A stretch of 64,000 nt of DNA, taken from positions 213,044,657-213,108,656 of the forward strand of contig NW_026947484.1 in the NCBI RefSeq assembly GCF_034190915.1. Direction: 5' to 3'. The DNA comes from Cavia porcellus. Taxonomy: Eukaryota > Chordata > Mammalia > Rodentia > Caviidae. Of the stretch, positions 43,266 to 55,688 are shown in pieces. Below the pieces are notes generated by a model. It did not search any database. It was not told the origin of the DNA and was given only the letters and a program-made list of their open reading frames with translations. The first letter of the stretch is position 1. The number at the start of each line of letters is the position of its first letter. The translations under genes were made by a program, and so were the position numbers.

Positions 43266-46200
43266 AGGGAGAGAAGAAGGGGAAAAAAAGAGAGAAGGTA
43301 AACACCTCTGCAGAGAGAAATTCCTGTCTAGGGTGCCAATTTCTAATGGCGGACCCTCTGGGTCTTTACAAGTGCTATGTTACCTGCTACTATCGTAGGC
43401 AAGGCGGTCTTTAGGACTCAACTTTAAGCCTTGGAGGGTACAGATGAGTTTTCCTATCTTTATGTCGGAAGTACATGATAGAGGAAACACAGTGGGTGGG
43501 CATGGGGATCTCTGTTTTCCTGAATAATCAAACTCTCCCAAATAATGCAGCATTGACTCTGGACAGTAGGATTGAAGAGTACTGCTAATGAGATGTTTAA
43601 AAAAAGGCCGGGGGGTGGGGGAGACTGTCATTCTGCATATCCAACTCTCAGGGGTCCCAACACATAGTAACAGGATGCACAGTGGGCCCAGCTGCTCCCT
43701 CCCACATACTGTCCCCACCTCCTGCCTTCCCCCACAACAGGGATCCAGCAAACAGAGAGCAGAGAGCCTGCAGGCACTGGGGAGTAGACTAGAGAAGCAG
43801 TAGGCTGTTTTCCCAAATGCTCAATCCAGGACAGGAGGGTGTCTGAGATTTCAGCATGAATGCAGCTGCTGCAAGCGTTGGACCCGACAGCACAATACAC
43901 AGGTGATTACGGAGGTGTGCACACACATAGCCTCTAGGCAAAGGGAGCTGACATCTGGTAATAAGCTGCCTGTGCTGAGTCCCAGCAGTCCCCACAGTCC
44001 TCACAGACTCAGAATTGTAACCCTCTCCTAACCCAGCAACAGACTTCTCAGCATTGCAGCCTTTAGATCACTCAGACATCAGGAACTCAGAGTCCACTGC
44101 CCAGTGACATGGGATGCCAGCCAAAATACCCCTCACCTACAGGCTGTACAGAGGAAGTACCAGGACCTCCTGGCACGCAGCACCACGGTCACCTGGAGGG
44201 AGGAACTTACACAGAGAAGTATGGAAAAGTACACAGAGCCAACTCAGAGAGGCCTTGTGCACCTCTCCAAGGGATGACCAGAGGCCAGGTGGCTCTTTTA
44301 GAAGAAAGCCAGGCAGCACTGGGGAGGGGCCCAGGAGGCAGACAGCTGCGGGCAGAGGAGTAGTCAGGGTACCCCCAAGAGACAAGACAATGAGGAATTC
44401 AGACTAATGAATTTCAAATACATGTCAGCTCAAAGCCAGAGAGACCTTATATTAAAAAAGGACATGGGGAAGTCCTTAGGCCACCCTTCCCACTTTTCAG
44501 AGGTAAATGGTTTTACATGTGCGCTAAGTCTAATGTGCCTGTACTAGATATAAATATATGTATGTGAGTGTGTTTCTCTTACTTTTTTCCTTTTTATGAA
44601 AAGGGGTCATAGCATATCTACTCCTGTAATTTTCTTAACCATTTATTTTGAACATACGTCCTTGATCCATAACAATAAGCTTAAATATGTATGTTTACTT
44701 ATTATCCCATGATAGGGTTGTGTGAAATATCCTCCACAGGCATTCAGCTAGTTTCCAATACTTCTTGGTGTTCCCTTGGCATGACCTGGCTAGGATCCCC
44801 ATAGACCCGACCTGGAGCAGAATGTCTGGGTGAAGAGAATTCCAGTGTCACTCTCACCAACAGTTTAAATGGCATTTACTGAGTACCTGGTTAACCTTGG
44901 GTTAAGAAGCAGCAAGAAACTGCTAAGAATACAACAGCTTTTATTTCAGTGGCAATGAAATAAGCTGGTCTTGGGGATCTAATCCCAAGTGCGAGGGGAC
45001 AATTTACTATGGAAGGGCAGGTTAAGGGTATTTCTTATTTTCTGTGCATGTGTGTTATGACAAGTACTAAACATGCAACCTAATATACAGATTATGAAAT
45101 ATTACTGCAAAACAGGCAATTACATGGCATATTTACCCCCAATCTATTACACATCATAAGTTCTTTCCACGGTCTTCAGCACACCCAGGGTGATACAAAT
45201 TATGTACATTAAAAAAATCACCAGGCCCTTTTTCAGAATTAGCTCCCAGGGGCTGCATGTATGGAAGGCGAACCAAATTAGTCTTTAGCCCCAAGCACAC
45301 CTCCACCCTCAGGTCAGCCCCAGCAGGAAGGAGAATGAACATCAGACAATAGCTTGGCCTGCTGTTTTCCTAGCTAGCAGAGCAGGGAGCCTAAAGTGAG
45401 GCTCCCCGCTTGAGCTCTGATTTCCTGAAAAGCCCAATTCTCTGACTCTCCCTGCCCGGGTCCCTGCTCAGCCCCCACCAATTATCAGAAGTGAAAGTGA
45501 CACCAACAGCACACCCGCCTGGCTTCAGAGGTCTGCAACACTCACTGGTTCCCAGAAACACACTTGTCTGGGACTTGGGTTAAGGAGCAGCCAAGAAGAG
45601 GTCATTGATCTCTGTCTCCAGGGCTTGGTGGCTTTGGCACAGGGAGGGACCAAGGCTTTCCAGATGTTCCACTGAACGCCTGGACCACTGCCAGGACAGC
45701 CCCTGCAGATCTACAAAGGGAGCCTATTCCCCAAGTGTGCACCATGTGGAATCAAAAGCTCTCGAAGGGGGCAGGGCCTTCGGAGACACTTCCATGGTGA
45801 CCATCTTCCGCTGGTCCCACTCCCTTCACGTCTACGGCCACCATCTCTGCTATGCCCCCACCCCCAGCACACACATGAACACACTCCCCAACCACCAGCT
45901 CTGGTTTCTATAGCAACAAAGCAAACGCCAACAGGGTTTGAAAAAACAGCAAACTTGAGAGTGAGCCTAGAGAAGGGCAAAGAAATAGCCTGGGAAATTC
46001 TGGTTTCACCCTAGAAATCTGCCTTCAGAGAGGTGCCAGCCCATCAGGGGCCCCGGCGACAAGTCTAAAAACTGAGCTCTCAGCTCCCAAGGGTGCAGTT
46101 CCCTTCTTCTTGCTCCACCCTCCCTCCCTGGAAAGGAAAGGACAGAGATACACTGACTGACCCTCCACATAAGTCTGCAAGTTAGCTAAAGAGGGAGCAG

Positions 46201-46269
46201 TCTTGCAGACGGCATTCGATGGCCACATAGCAGTGGAATTATGACCTCTGATAAGCTGACCGGTCCATC
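43266..46269. other. Unclassified intron with an ancient-repeat remnant
   Basis: Mostly nothing recognised. At 44600-44870 'tttcttaaccatttattttg', 'cattcagctagtttccaata' and 'gcagaatgtctgggtgaaga' recall an old L1 3' end read backwards. Many opposed open frames occur between 43380 and 44407 without family features. Confidence 0.4.
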
Positions 46270-46500
46270 ACTCCTGAACAAGTACTTACTGAGTACCTAC
46301 TACGGCCAGGCATTGTTCTAGGTTGCTAGGGAAACAATGATAAACAACTCAGATAAAACTCTTGCCCTTGAGAGCTGACATTTTAGAAGGACAAAGAGGA
46401 AACAAGTAAATAATAATTTCATAAGTTTTTATAAGCGATATAAAAAATAGCACTAATAACAGCAACAACAAATTCCCAGAGAGTGCATTATGGAGAAAAA
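46270..46500 (+). repeat. Ancient mammalian interspersed repeat (unnamed)
   Basis: 'cttactgagtacctactacg', 'gccaggcattgttctaggtt', 'aactcttgcccttgagagct' and 'gacattttagaaggacaaag' follow a common old mammalian repeat of the 'attcatttattgagcacc' type. A shorter relic of the same kind lies near 48190-48280. Confidence 0.5.
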
Positions 46501-46849
46501 TGGAGGCAGTATTATGACATAGAAAGCAACTAGACTTCCCTGTACTACGTGTACGAGGTGCTTTACTTTCAAAACAACCTTCCACATACATCCTTCATTC
46601 TGCCATCATGAGCTATTGAGCCAGAAGAGAGGCAAACATCACTGGTGCTCATTTAGCCAGACACAAACCCCTCTGGAAGCCTATCATATAAAATGATTTG
46701 TTTAAGATCTACCGAATTTCATTCTTTGGATATCTGTGTATCAAATGACTACAGAAAATTGAAAACACCAAGCACCAACTAGGGGAAGACATTCAGAGAC
46801 ACATACAACTGTCTCTGAGTCAACAAAAAATAGATAAGAACAATAGAAA

Positions 46850-47520
46850 CGTGCAGGAAAGGAGGGAACGAACATTTCTGAGGGAAGGTCAAACACAGAC
46901 ATTTGAAATGATTTGCAATATCAGTAATAATCAGACAAATACAGATCCAAACCATAGTGGTGCATCACCTTCCATAGTGGTGCTCATGGAAATCTTAAAA
47001 TCTGTGATACCAAGTATTCATGAAGATACAATGCAATCGGATATTGCAAAGAACTGTACAGGTAGCATCCATTGGGACGTCACTTTGGAAAACAAGTTAT
47101 GATTACCTAGAAGAGTTTAATATATACATATCTGCCAAACCATCAACTCAGCACTTAAATTGTAAGTAACAATGCAAATATGCACCCCCCAAAACAGCAC
47201 TGTCCTAACAGAAAAAACCTGAAAGTAACCCAGATGTCCAAGGATAGGAGAATGAATAAATGAATTTTGACATACTAATATAATAGAGTAATATACAGAA
47301 GTAAAAGTGGATGAACTACAACCATACATCATCCCTGCACAGATAAACCTTGATGCATGATGCTGAGTGAATCACAGAACATTTTCATGAACTATTTTTT
47401 TACATACACTACTTAATTCAAGGTCAAAGTAGGTGAAACCAAAAGATATTCTTAGGAAAATACAGGTATAGGCAGTAACACTATAAAAACGCAAGAGCAT
47501 TGTTAACACAAATAATTCAA
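46850..47520 (+). repeat. Old LINE-1 3' end, sense
   Basis: Order of ORF2-end blocks: 'gatacaatgcaatcggatat', 'acgtcactttggaaaacaag', 'tgaaagtaacccagatgtcc', 'aggagaatgaataaatgaat' and 'tgatgcatgatgctgagtga', then 3' UTR-like sequence. Stops throughout; high divergence indicates an old L1 (L1M type). Confidence 0.7.
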
Positions 47521-47849
47521 GGTAGTAATTACCTTTGGGAAAGAAAGGGTGAAGTCAAAATCAACAGAGGCCTTGCGCTTAAGGTGGGACCCACGAGCTA
47601 TCATTTCAGAATAAAAATAGTGGAAGGCAGAGAGGACATGGCTGATTTAAACGAAGGACAGACTGACTCAAAACAACCAAATCACAGTGCATATCCTCCC
47701 GGTAGGTCAAACTAAGAAATAATCAGTTGTTTCTCAAGAAAGACCCCTTGAAGAGGCCACATGTAGCACAGGAAGTGAGTGTTAAGCCTAAAGGGCCTGT
47801 CTTGATTTAGATTTTCAAAGATTAAAAATAAAAACAAAATATGCCCCTC

Positions 47850-48120
47850 CCCAGGCAGAGCTAGGTGTTTCTGGCTGGCCTGACAGGAGAGTGGTCACCC
47901 GGGCTATAATTACAGGCAGGGAGAGGTCGAGCAGCCCTAGGGATGTCTGTAATTAGGCAGGTGAAGTCTGTCTTCCAAGCTCCAGCCACTCTGCCAACAG
48001 CCCTGGTGACCCCAAACCCACCGATTACAGGCAATTCTTGACTCTCCCCCGTGTAGCTTTCCAACTCCAGGGACAACACATGGCTGCTCAGCTGTCAGCT
48101 GGCAGGGACATTTCACAGTG
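47850..48120. promoter_or_regulatory. Candidate conserved intronic regulatory element
   Basis: Non-repetitive, with two homeobox-type TAATTA cores (47907-47912 and 47950-47955) and two abutting CAGCTG E-boxes (48089-48094 and 48096-48101) one base apart. Tandem E-boxes are typical targets of tissue-specific bHLH dimers. Conservation was not testable. Confidence 0.3.
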
Positions 48121-51100
48121 TGCTTTCTGCCTGCAAGCATCTGTGCCCTCTCCTGGGCTCTGCCATTTTCTCGAGACCACAGTCATCCCTTAATTCACTT
48201 AACTATTTATTCCCTAAGTGCCACTGTCCCCTGGCACTGCCTGAAGCCAGGGGAGGACTGTAGAGATCAAAACAGGCACAGTCTCACCTTCACAGAACCT
48301 GGACCAACGCAGGTGTGTGCCTTTTAATCCTTTTTTGAAAAAACTCAAAATAATTGATGGGAAAAGATGGGAACATTTGCCCTCACGGTGAAAGATAGGC
48401 ATCTTCTGCTTCAGAGGATACAGGGCAACAGAGCAAATCCTGCAACTTGTGGACCCAGGGGACCCTCTCAGCATCTAAGCAGGTTGACAGACTGCCCAGA
48501 TGATCAAGTGGTAAGGAAAAAAAAAAAGTTTTTAAAAGCACAAAATGCTGGAAATATTACCAAAGACTGTGTCTAAACAATGAGACATAATGAGCGAATT
48601 TTATAATACATTTTAGCTCTGTGGTAATGAAATCCCCCACCATAATGTTTAACTCAATTATTCAGATTTCATTCCTTTGGCTTTGAGATGTATTTTTAGA
48701 AAGCATCCTGTGCAAGCTCCGGGAGCTGACTGCCTACAAAGCTGCCTCCTGGTTCTTCTTACAGGAGTTTTGAGATAGGGTCAGGATTCCCTCTTCCTAC
48801 AAGGGTCAGCCTGGCTTGTTTGCTTTTTAGGGAAGGGAAAGTTAGCTTTCCAGTGGGCATCATGGGCTTTCCCCCAGCATCAGGGAGAAATCTCTAAAGA
48901 GAAAATTCCAAACATTAAATGGAAGCCGGTCGATGTTGGAGTGGAACAGTCAGTCCCCCGACAGGTCCTCACCCCTGAGGAGACGCATCACTTAGTCTAC
49001 TCGTGCCATAAGTCACCCACTCAGGTGAGAAGCTTCCTACCCCACATAAAACTTCCTCTGCAGGAAAGAGCCTTAGACAATGATCAGGCAAACCCCACTC
49101 TCTCCCTGCACTATTGCTTTCCAAAGTGTGTGGAGAAACTGTGATCTCAGAGCATTCATGAACGCTCATGAGAAAAGCATGCTTCCCCTATAAGGAGGGA
49201 CTTTCATTGTCACTGTCTTCTCCTTCAGATGGGCCTGTTCAGCACCACACCAGTGGGCAGCTCTTTAAACAAGTGCCACATTGCATCCAGTAGATGGAAA
49301 TTAACTCCAGTACTAAAAAAAAGAAGGAAAAATGAGGAAGGAAGGATGGAAGGAGAGAAGGAGGAGCAAATTACGATGATATAAGAGAGTTTTTCACTTT
49401 TAAGCATTCATAGGAGCAGTTCATACCATTTTGGATCCATTAGGAGAGGCAGCTTCCCTAGCTCTTTGAAAACAGATTTTAACATTTCCTCTTTTGCCTA
49501 AATCTTCAAGAAATATAACTACTCTGAAAAGAGAGGCTAAGATCCAACTTTTCTCTTCTTTCCATCATTTCGCCCATTCACAAAGCAGGCCTTGGATTTT
49601 TTAAAAAATTGGCTCCTTTATTATTATCATCTGTTTGTATTTAGGAAAGTTATTTATTACAAATATTCAGATCTTATTTTTAAGAAACCATGTGAAGACT
49701 GGAAAGTTTGGTTTGCAAAATCAGAAAAAGAACTACAATCACCCAGCGTAGCCCTCCAGCTAATATGAGCCTGCTGTACAATATTTTTAAATGATCCTTC
49801 AGTCCCCACTTGAAAATCTCCAGAGATGGAGAGCTCCTTGCTTGCCATTCAAGTGTATTTAATCTTCCAATGAGCTCTCCCTAGAACAGACTTTTCTCAT
49901 ATACTGGACTTAGATGTGCCGCTCTATCTCCCTGTAACCCTTTTGTCATCCTACAACTGCCCGAGGAGCCACACAATTAAGTTGTAGTACCTTTGGTCAC
50001 ACATTGAGTGTTTAAATACACACACCTGGTGACACTGCTTTTAGGCCAACGATTGCTGAGCCTGGCCCTCCATTAGTAAGTGTAAGATGAGACACACGCT
50101 CACTCACTCACACTTGTTTTCAAAAATTGGCCTACCTGCAACTCCAAATGCCCTGGCACACGCTGAGCTGTAGCCTATCAATGCCACCAGTGTAACCAGG
50201 GGTTGGTGAGGAATTTGTTTGTCTTCACTAGGCTAGAAAAGAATTCCTGCTTCTGACTGCAGGGAAGGGGTTAATCACACCACACCTCACCATAAAGCTA
50301 CTTACTGCTGATCACATAACTAATGGACCAGGGCCCTGTCAAGCGGCATGAGAGACCCCACAAAAGCCAAGCCTCAGAAGACTTCATCTGCATGGCTAGA
50401 ATGGATGGTGGGGCTCTGGGTCTCAGCATGGTCTTTTCAGGAGGCCCGGAGGGGACTCACAGCAGTGTGCTCACACTGCAGAACTCAGCCTTTGAATGGC
50501 TGTGCCTAATGGGCCAGGCAGGGGACAAGCTGGACTCTAGTTATAAATACAAGAGTCCACGGTTGAAAGAAAGACAGAGGAACCTGGGGGCAGACACAGA
50601 GTTGTGAAACAGAGGGTGCTGGGGGGCAGGGCTCCCCAGGTGGGAAGGCTCCCAGGAGGAGGTGAACTTGCAAGGTAATTTGGAAAGAACAGAGAAATAA
50701 CTGAATAAAGAGGGAGGGGACTAGAAATCATAATTGGGGATTTGGTATATAAGAAAGCAATGAGGTAGCCTCAAAAAGCCCTAATAAGTACCTGCCATGG
50801 AGAGCTTAAACATTCAGGCCCAAACCCGCCCATGAAATTGATTGTACACTGGAACATGAAACAACTGATTATCCAAAGCAAAGTCAGCCAAACACCTTAT
50901 TTATCTCAATAGTTTCCTTTAAAAGTTACATTTTTTCCTGTTATTTTCATTTAGTCACACACTCATTTATCCAACAAGTAAAAAATATGTCCTTACTGTG
51001 TACCCAGCTTCTAACCCAGATCATGCGCTCTCTCTCTCCCTCTCCTCCCCCCAGCCTGCATTTCCCCTGCCATAAGAAGCAGGTGCAACCTGCCTATCAG

Positions 51101-51609
51101 GAGGGTCACACAGAGCTAAGTTTTAGAAGGTCCCTGGGCCAGTGACTTTAATTAAAGCCCCAGGAACCAGGAGAAAATTAGCACAGTGGGATCAGATTCA
51201 AGCACCACTCAATACTTCAGAGTATTTATAGAAAAATAAACACAAAAAAACAAAAAATCCAATATCCTGACTGGTGGCTTTTAGCAGAGTTACACAGTGC
51301 TTTGTTTTCCTGGTATAAATTGGTTCTTGTTCTCATCTCTGAAGAACACTGACGCTGTCCCTTTTAACCTTGTACAGAGTACAGAAGCCAAGACTAAAGA
51401 CCGAGGCTTGAGCATTGAGCATCTTCACTGAAAATACTGAGATCCTTTTCAATACCCTTCCCCACAAGAAAAGAGAATGCAGAAGAGACTTTATACAAAA
51501 GGAGCCAAAGGTATCACCTTGAAAACCAACTAAGCGGGAGTCAGCAGATTTCCACTAAGCTAGAACCGACGCCTGCTTGCACAGGTCAGGGGGAAACACC
51601 AGGGGCCTA
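48121..51609. other. Unclassified intronic sequence with a polypurine tract
   Basis: Contains a purine-only-like stretch around 49313-49370 (GGAAGGAAGGATGGAAGGAG core). The stretch around 48580-48760 is non-repetitive and AT-rich with homeobox-like cores. No exon or RNA gene is recognised. Confidence 0.4.
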
Positions 51610-51750
51610 GTTTCTTGCTACTCAAAGTGTAGTCTGGGAACTGGAAGCCGGGGCTTCTCCAGTGTGGAACTCGGGCCTGAACCTAGGCCCCCTGAGTCAG
51701 AGTCTGCGTTTTCACAGCATCTGCTAGCGATTTAGTCTTAAATGCCTTAC
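51610..51750 (+). repeat. MER5A-like DNA-transposon fragment
   Basis: 'cttgctactcaaagtgtagt', 'ctgggaactggaagccgggg', 'ccccctgagtcagagtctgc' and 'gttttcacagcatctgct' follow the MER5A order with internal losses. Confidence 0.5.
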
Positions 51751-51989
51751 CTCTCATTTTCCCTGTATATAACAAGGGCGATAAAGCCTATTTTGCAGAT
51801 CCATTTCAGTGTAAATAATCTCTCATTGGAGATCTAGCTTAAAATTCTTCTTCTCTCCCACTCTCCTGTTCCAGGTGCCCAGCCAAGACACGCTTCCCTT
51901 GATGTTGGCCTAACAGGGGCCCTAGTTCTGTGTGCAAAGCAGATCAGCAGGGCTCCAAGCAGAGAACGTGACTTGTTGCTAGACGTCCC

Positions 51990-52120
51990 CTGGCATGGGA
52001 GCTCTGAGGGCAGTGACTACGGCATTTCCCTCTTTATTTCCTCCACCCTTTGCAAGGTGTCTGGCAGGCAATACATTTGGTATATGTATGCTGCATGAAT
52101 TGGTAAATTAAGCAAATAAC
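51990..52120 (+). repeat. L2 LINE 3' tip
   Basis: 'tctgagggcagtgactacgg', 'ctttatttcctccacccttt', 'gcaaggtgtctggcaggcaa' and 'tatgctgcatgaattggtaa' correspond to the final ~120 bases of L2. Confidence 0.5.
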
Positions 52121-52894
52121 TAGCGGAGCAGGAACAGAAATTCAGGTCTCCATAACACATACTTAACTTCCCCCGAGCTCACTCTGACAATTTCAAAACA
52201 CTTCGCACAGACTACCACTAAAGGTCATGGGTGCCTGTCACAGAGAATGCGTCTCCCTTTGAATTATACAATACCATGACTGTTGTGTCTGGAGACAATT
52301 AAAATGCCTGGAAAGTAGCTGGATCTGAACCCCCACACCTTATCCACAGCCATTTGCCCTACTTAGCTGGACAAGAAGTATCACAGCTAGTGAGAGCTTC
52401 AGTTCATGGAGGTGACCATGCTTGGGATACAAGGTAGCACATGCTAATGCCCAGACAGCGCTACCACCAGAGATGACAGTCCATGCTGCTGGCCCATATA
52501 CCTCTGCACAGGAGAATGCAGACTCAGCTATGGCACCGAAAGACTCATCCCCATCCGCACTAGAAAGTCTGTGACCACAAAGTGTGGGCAGAATGCCCAT
52601 CCTGATGCTCCCTGGTCCCGGACTCAGTGCGTGACCCCTGTCTAACAGTATTTCCTGGAGTCTGCTGTAGCCTCTCACCACTGCCTCCATGCGTAAGGGT
52701 ATAATCATGATTTTACTTCATTCTTTGTTTAATTTCTAAGTAATTTTTAAAATAGCTCAATATACATACTTGGAAAAGAAAAAACAGAATTATAGGCTAG
52801 ACAAGAAATGTTCCTTCCTTTCCAAATTCCCCATCTCTCTGGGAAAGACAACCACTATTCCCAGTATGCTACTATGTATCACTGCAGACAGCCT

Positions 52895-52895
<1 letters not shown>
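52121..52895. other. Unclassified intronic sequence
   Basis: The 122-codon minus-strand opening at 52340-52708 has no recognised domain. Nothing else seen. Confidence 0.4.
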
Positions 52896-52943
<48 letters not shown>

Positions 52944-52963
52944 TGCATGTGGGTGCACACACA
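52896..52963. repeat. (AC)22 microsatellite with GCATGCATGT extension
   Basis: A clean AC array to 52940, followed by GCATGCATGTGGGTGCACAC, which continues the alternating purine-pyrimidine pattern. Confidence 0.97.
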
Positions 52964-53009
52964 AACATGGCCCCTTGACTGTAAATCTCCAGATTTACAG
53001 TCTTTCTAT

Positions 53010-53350
53010 TTTCTATTTTCATTCTGCAGTCTCTGCACTGAGCAGAGTAACTGGCAACATTAGATGCTTGATAGCTACATGTCGAACAAATGAATGTGTA
53101 AGTCAGATGCCTCCTGAAAACTTTGATAAGTCCTAGCGTCCCTTTATTTGACCTCTGTCTTTAGGGACCATATGTGGAGAGAAGCAATTCAGCTCTGCTT
53201 TGCCCTGTGTCCTTCCAACACTTAAAGCACCACTGCCATGCTCCTTTGCCTCTCAATCAGAATGAGCTTTCTATAAGCAGGGACCATGTTCGTTCCCCCT
53301 GTAGCCCTTCAGCCTTGTATGTTAGATGAGATAATAAACGATGCCTCCAA
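53010..53350 (+). repeat. L2/MIR-like 3' fragments
   Basis: 'gatgcttgatagctacatgt' and 'cgaacaaatgaatg' (to 53095), then 'gctttctataagcagggacc' and 'atgttcgttccccctgtagc' (53260-53310), follow L2-type 3' ends. Two separate decayed pieces are likely. Confidence 0.4.
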
Positions 53351-53519
53351 GCAAGGAAATGCAGATGAGGAGAAACAGAAAGAGGATTCAGAGACATCCA
53401 TTCTCACGCATGCTCTCAGGATGTAGGTACACTCCTTCCTCTGCCTACAAAAACTCACACCAAGGCTTACAATAAAGGAGGAGGAAAAAAAGCCTGGGGT
53501 TAACCCCTCCATTACTGAC

Positions 53520-53800
53520 AGTGAATGCAGTGAATTGATTGTGAATACGTGAATGTTTCAATAAATCTAGGTAATAAGGCACATCAATAAAGCTGTCAGC
53601 AGTGGCCAATTTCAACTATAATTGGTACTGGAAGACAGCTCTCTAAATTAGGTTAGATGAATGGAAATACCCTTTTCTTTTAAGCCAAATCACAAGAACA
53701 TTAACAACAGTAAATGATTAAATTATAAGCCACTTTGACCAAATATGATCTGCACTGCAAACATGAGTTTCCCAAAACAATCTTCCCTATAAGATGCAGA
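53520..53800. promoter_or_regulatory. Candidate conserved intronic regulatory element
   Basis: AT-rich but complex, repeat-free sequence with spaced ATTGATTGTGAA, TAAATTATAAGC and CACTTTGACC (nuclear-receptor or TCF-like) words. Offered only as a candidate because it resembles no repeat. Confidence 0.2.
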
Positions 53801-54483
53801 AATGATATGTAAGACAACAGAGATGCGATGGGAGAAAACATGGGGTCAGCTAGATAACTAGGGACCTACTATAAATCCACACGTTCTATAAACTTATTTG
53901 TTCCACATAATACTTCTTCTTCAATTACTTCATTAGTAAAACAGGCATGCAGTCAACAGAAAATACATATCCAGGCTCCTGTACTGCCAGACAGGAAGGA
54001 GGCTCTAGCAATGATCATAAAGAGATCCGCTCTCCAAACACTCTGGATTCTATGCTGCTTTTCATTTGCAAATGTTGGCATTTGGTGCTGTTAACTACCA
54101 ATGATTCACTTCAGAGGAACTGCTGTGCATCTAGAAGCTATTTGGAAGGAAATGAGGGTTTCTTGATTTATTTCTCATCGAACATTTAGCGATGTCTGTT
54201 TGTGACACTATAAACTCCCTGATGGAGGGCTTGGTGCTGTTTTCAAGCCAACTCCCCTTGTCTCATCTGGTGCATGTGGTCACTTCTAGGAATAAATATT
54301 TGCTCCATTGGAACAAGGATGAAGAAAAAAGTCTGAGTAATAAAGGACCTGCTCCTTGTGCCTGAGAATTCATGCCCACAAGGGCTATGCTTAGGGAGCC
54401 AGGGAATGAATGCAAGCACATCTGGTAAGATCAATGCTTTCAGAAACATGAAGTTTACTGAAAGAGAAAGTAAGTAGAAATCT
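53801..54483. other. Unclassified intronic sequence
   Basis: Nothing recognised up to the L1 start. Confidence 0.45.
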
Positions 54484-55688
54484 TGAAGACACAGGCAAAG
54501 GCAGAGAGTTCATGAACAGAAAAACAAAGTGCACAGGAAGTACTTCAAAGAATCAACAACTGGTATCCCATCTCATTAAAAAGTTTTTGCACAACAAAAG
54601 AAATCACCAAAACAGTGAAAAGAAAACTGACAGAGGGGGAAAAAATTTTAGTCAACTGTCTCAAAGGACTTCATTTAGAACATATAAAGAACTGGAAAAA
54701 AAATCAGGCCTCCCAAATTCAAAGACACACTCCAAAAATGGGCATCTGAGCTGAACACACACTTCTCAGATGAAGAAATACAACGCAAATAAATGCATGA
54801 AAAAGATGTTCAACATCACTGGCCATTTGAGAGATGGAAATTAAAGCAACAGTGAGATTCTATCTCACCTCAGAAAGAATGGCTATCAAGAAATTAACCA
54901 GTAACAAATGCTGGAGGAGCTGTGGGGAAAGAAGAACCCTTCTGCACTGTTGGTGGGAATGCAGGTTGGTGGAAATCAGCGCAGACACTCTTCAAAAATC
55001 TAGGATTAGAGGACCCATTTGGCCCAGCTATTCCCATTCTGGGTATTTTCCCAGAAGAATTAAAAACATCATATCACAGTGGTATATGTGCACCTATGTG
55101 TACAGCAGCACAATTTGTAATAGTTAAATCTTAGAAACAACCCCAATGTCCACCAATGGAGGAATGGATAAAAAGTTATGTTCTTTTTATGTAATATGGT
55201 ACTACTCAGCTATAAGGAAGGATAAATTCCAAGACTTTTATAGGTAAATGGATACAATTAGAGACCATGTTCATGAGTGAAATAAATCAAAATCGCATGT
55301 GTAAACATCACATTGTCTCCCTAATATAAGAAACTAAAAAGGTAAGTAAGATTCAAAACCTACAATAGATATTGTGAAGGAAGAAGAAACTGCTCAAAAG
55401 CAAGAAAAACTGGGATGGATGAAAGGAGACAGGAAGGAAAGGAAAAGACAAAAAGCCAAAAACAAATAAGAAAACTATGTACACAAAAGATAGCTAAAAT
55501 AAACTACTGATTTCTTTTAGTTCATCTAAAACAATGGTTTGTACTTATATTGCTTGATCAATTATGTTTTGTCATCTGACCAACTATGCTGAAGATAAAA
55601 CGCAACATATTAACCACTATTAATTTCCTATTATCTTGTCAGAAATTCTGTATTGTTATTGTTTTTTCTCTCTTTAAAATAAAAAAAA
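54484..55688 (+). repeat. 5'-truncated LINE-1, ORF2 C-terminus to 3' end, sense
   Basis: It begins in ORF2 at 'aagacacaggcaaaggcaga' and runs through 'tttttgcacaacaaaagaaa', 'aagtgggcatctg'-type sequence, 'gaaattaaagcaacagtgag', 'gaacccttctgcactgttgg', 'tgggaatgcaggttggtgga', 'ccccaatgtccaccaatgga' and 'ctactcagctataaggaagg'. A 3' UTR with 'tttcctattatcttgtcaga' follows, ending in TTTTTCTCTCTTTAAAATAA and an A-rich tail. Frames are broken. The 3' UTR shares words with the other L1 tails here. No clear target-site duplication. Confidence 0.88.

Noticed and set aside
54484..55688. Target-site duplication for the L1 at 54.5 kb
   Set aside because: Only a short CTTGAA match was seen near both ends, too short and wrongly placed to be convincing.
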